From Candidatus Gastranaerophilales bacterium (GTDB lineage: Bacteria > Cyanobacteriota > Vampirovibrionia > Gastranaerophilales > Gastranaerophilaceae), in NCBI GenBank assembly GCA_944324845.1, contig CALUXX010000003.1:62001-126000 (forward strand): a stretch of 64,000 bases of DNA. The letters run 5' to 3'. Below, one piece after another: positions 62,188 to 64,000 of the stretch. The notes beneath the pieces are model-generated. The model saw only the letters and a program-made list of their open reading frames with translations, made no database searches and had not been told where the DNA came from. Position numbers and translations under genes: made by a program. Within the stretch, counting starts at the first letter, position 1, and every line of letters begins with the position of its first letter.

Positions 62188-64000
62188 ATGGCTACTTCAT
62201 GGGATGAATTAATACAACAGATAAAAGAACGGCTGGATATAGTAGATGTTATATCAAAAGAAGTTGTGTTGAAAAAACGCGGCAATACATATTGGGGTTT
62301 ATGTCCGTTTCATAAAGACAAAAATCCGTCTTTTTGCGTAACACCTGCTATGGGAATATATAAATGTTTCAGCTGTGGAGAATCCGGCGATGCTTTAAAA
62401 TTCATTATGAAAACCCGCAATATTGAATTTAAAGACCTGGTTTATGAATTAGCAGATCAATTTGATTTGGAAGTTCCACACTCCTACAGAAAAAATGACG
62501 GAACATCAATAAAAGAATTAAAAGAACAAATGCTTGGTGCAACTATGGTTGCAGCTGAAATCTATCACGATTTACTTTTGAGAAACAAAGATTCAGGTAC
62601 TGATTTTGCACTCAAATACCTTAATAACAGAGGAATTTCAACAGATATAATAAAAAAATTCCATCTTGGTATGGCTCCTAAAAAATATACCTTTTTATAT
62701 GATGAACTAAAAAAAGATTTTTCTATTGAAGTTCTTGAAAAAGCAGGATTAATCATCAAAAAAGAAAATGGCTATATCGACAGATTTTTAGACAGATTAA
62801 TCATTCCAATTCAAAACGAAAACGGAGATTATGTAGCATTTGGAGCAAGAACTTTTGAAAAAGACAGACAACCAAAATATCTAAATTCATCAGACTCACT
62901 TATATATAATAAAAGTAAACTTTTATACGGATTATACACAGCAAAAGACGCAATAAAAGCAAATGATTCAGTTGTATTGATGGAAGGATATTTTGATGTT
63001 ATATCATCCCAAGCTCACGGTATAGAAAATTGTGTAGCATCTTGCGGAACTTCACTTACAACAGATCACGTTAAATTACTTTCAAGATACACAAAATCAA
63101 GAAGAATTTATCTTTCATTTGACACCGATGCAGCAGGGCAAAAAGCAACCGCTCGTGGCGCCGAAATAATAAAAGATGTATTTGCAGGTCTGGGTAATAT
63201 CAAGCAATTTGATGAAAGTTTTGTATCATCAAATGAAGATAAATATGCCTGCGAAATAAGAGTAATCGCCCCACCGGAAGGCAAAGATCCCGATGAATTT
63301 ATACGTTCAGTAGGCGCAGATGCTTATAGAATGTATATGGAAAATGCACCATTATTCATAGATTTTAGATTAAATAATATATTGAAAGAAAAAGATAAAT
63401 ACAAAACACCTCAAGAAAAAGCCCAATATATTAAACAAATAATACCAATATTGGCAGAGATAAAAAACAAAATTATACGCTCAGAATACATAGACTCAGT
63501 AGCCCAAACGCTGGGAATAGATGGTAATGCAATCAAATCAGAAATGACACTTTTTGAGCGTGCAAATTACACTGCACCAGAAAGAATTATTAAGAATGTA
63601 ACAAAAAGTAAATCTGTATTAACAAAAGCGCAAAAAATTTTGTTGAGCGTTTTTTTTGTAGCTGATAATCCTAAAACATTTACTCAAATCAACGAAATAA
63701 TAAGTGGAATAACATTTGAAGATGAATTATTAACAAATGTAAAATCTACAATTGACAAATTGATACAAACCGTAAATAATGTGAAGGAATTAATTGAACA
63801 TTTATATACTGAATACGTTGAAAACAGTGAAGCACAAGCACTTATCTCAGAATTAATAACAACAGCGGAAGTATATAAAGGTTTATCAGAAGAAGATTTT
63901 GAAAGTGTGATAAATGAAACCATAGCCAAAATAAATCGTTGTGAACACATCAAAGAATCAGAACAAATAAGAAAAATGTACATAGGGGTAAGTGATGATG
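62188..64000 (+). CDS. dnaG: DNA primase (3' end beyond window)
   Basis: The first 604 codons are visible with no stop. The protein makes RNA primers for replication. It has the CHC2 zinc finger (Cys39, His42, Cys60, Cys63), the primase core with FLDRLIIPIQNENGDYVAFGAR, and the Toprim acidic motifs VVLMEGYFDVIS and IYLSFDTDAAGQ. The start of the DnaB-interacting C-terminal region follows. The family is about 600-650 aa long, so little is missing. The gene uses the leaderless arrangement at its start. rpoD often follows dnaG, but the next gene is outside the window. Confidence 0.96.
   Translation, partial: MATSWDELIQQIKERLDIVDVISKEVVLKKRGNTYWGLCPFHKDKNPSFCVTPAMGIYKCFSCGESGDALKFIMKTRNIEFKDLVYELADQFDLEVPHSYRKNDGTSIKELKEQMLGATMVAAEIYHDLLLRNKDSGTDFALKYLNNRGISTDIIKKFHLGMAPKKYTFLYDELKKDFSIEVLEKAGLIIKKENGYIDRFLDRLIIPIQNENGDYVAFGARTFEKDRQPKYLNSSDSLIYNKSKLLYGLYTAKDAIKANDSVVLMEGYFDVISSQAHGIENCVASCGTSLTTDHVKLLSRYTKSRRIYLSFDTDAAGQKATARGAEIIKDVFAGLGNIKQFDESFVSSNEDKYACEIRVIAPPEGKDPDEFIRSVGADAYRMYMENAPLFIDFRLNNILKEKDKYKTPQEKAQYIKQIIPILAEIKNKIIRSEYIDSVAQTLGIDGNAIKSEMTLFERANYTAPERIIKNVTKSKSVLTKAQKILLSVFFVADNPKTFTQINEIISGITFEDELLTNVKSTIDKLIQTVNNVKELIEHLYTEYVENSEAQALISELITTAEVYKGLSEEDFESVINETIAKINRCEHIKESEQIRKMYIGVSDD

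Overview
The window is an AT-rich bacterial chromosome segment with dense, mostly ordinary genes on both strands. It has no rRNA, tRNA, insertion sequence, prophage or CRISPR array that I could find. The gene set indicates a Gram-negative, fermentative, non-photosynthetic organism. It has an autotransporter with an outer-membrane barrel, an LptF/G-type permease and a KdsC-like phosphatase (outer membrane and LPS), HydF ([FeFe]-hydrogenase maturation), PPDK and ATP-dependent PEPCK. LL-diaminopimelate aminotransferase and a DivIVA-like protein resembling cyanobacterial Cdv3 point to the Cyanobacteriota side. My best inference is a gut-type Vampirovibrionia (Gastranaerophilales, 'Melainabacteria'). 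No marker gene here proves this.

Layout. 1-3.8 kb: small or hypothetical genes, a Met-rich 28-aa leader peptide with a terminator, an SGNH hydrolase and ogt. 3.8-11.4 kb: priA, the Cdv3-like gene, coaD, an XRE regulator with a palindromic operator, a small HAD protein and a large SNF2 helicase. 11.4-22 kb: gpmI, a PAS histidine kinase, a KdsC-like/TPR/lysC run, a hypothetical gene and ppdK. 22-32.6 kb: one 3500-aa repeat-built autotransporter. 32.7-43 kb: a uridine-kinase-like P-loop protein, dapL, a three-gene hypothetical operon behind a probable cobalamin-type riboswitch, a kinase/double-receiver pair, a HEAT protein and a PAS/GAF kinase. 43-51.7 kb: a ferredoxin, rpsO, hydF, an acyltransferase, hpf, pckA and deoB. 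51.7-64 kb: lineage-type hypotheticals, a zinc-ribbon HTH protein, mrnC, periplasmic proteins, an LptF/G permease, a UvrD-nuclease fusion and dnaG, which runs off the end.

How the genes fit together. gpmI, ppdK and pckA place the PEP/pyruvate/oxaloacetate node under local control. lysC and dapL feed lysine and meso-diaminopimelate for peptidoglycan. hydF and the small ferredoxin fit hydrogen-evolving fermentation. Three sensor kinases and one double-receiver protein handle signalling.

The most interesting signals are: (1) a cobalamin-II-like riboswitch in front of three uncharacterised genes, with a terminator hairpin that contains the ribosome binding site; (2) about ten genes whose -10 box lies 6-7 nt before the start codon with no Shine-Dalgarno site, which implies leaderless mRNAs next to ordinary SD-led genes; (3) a Met-codon-rich leader ORF with a possible antiterminator; and (4) the nested repeat architecture of the giant autotransporter.
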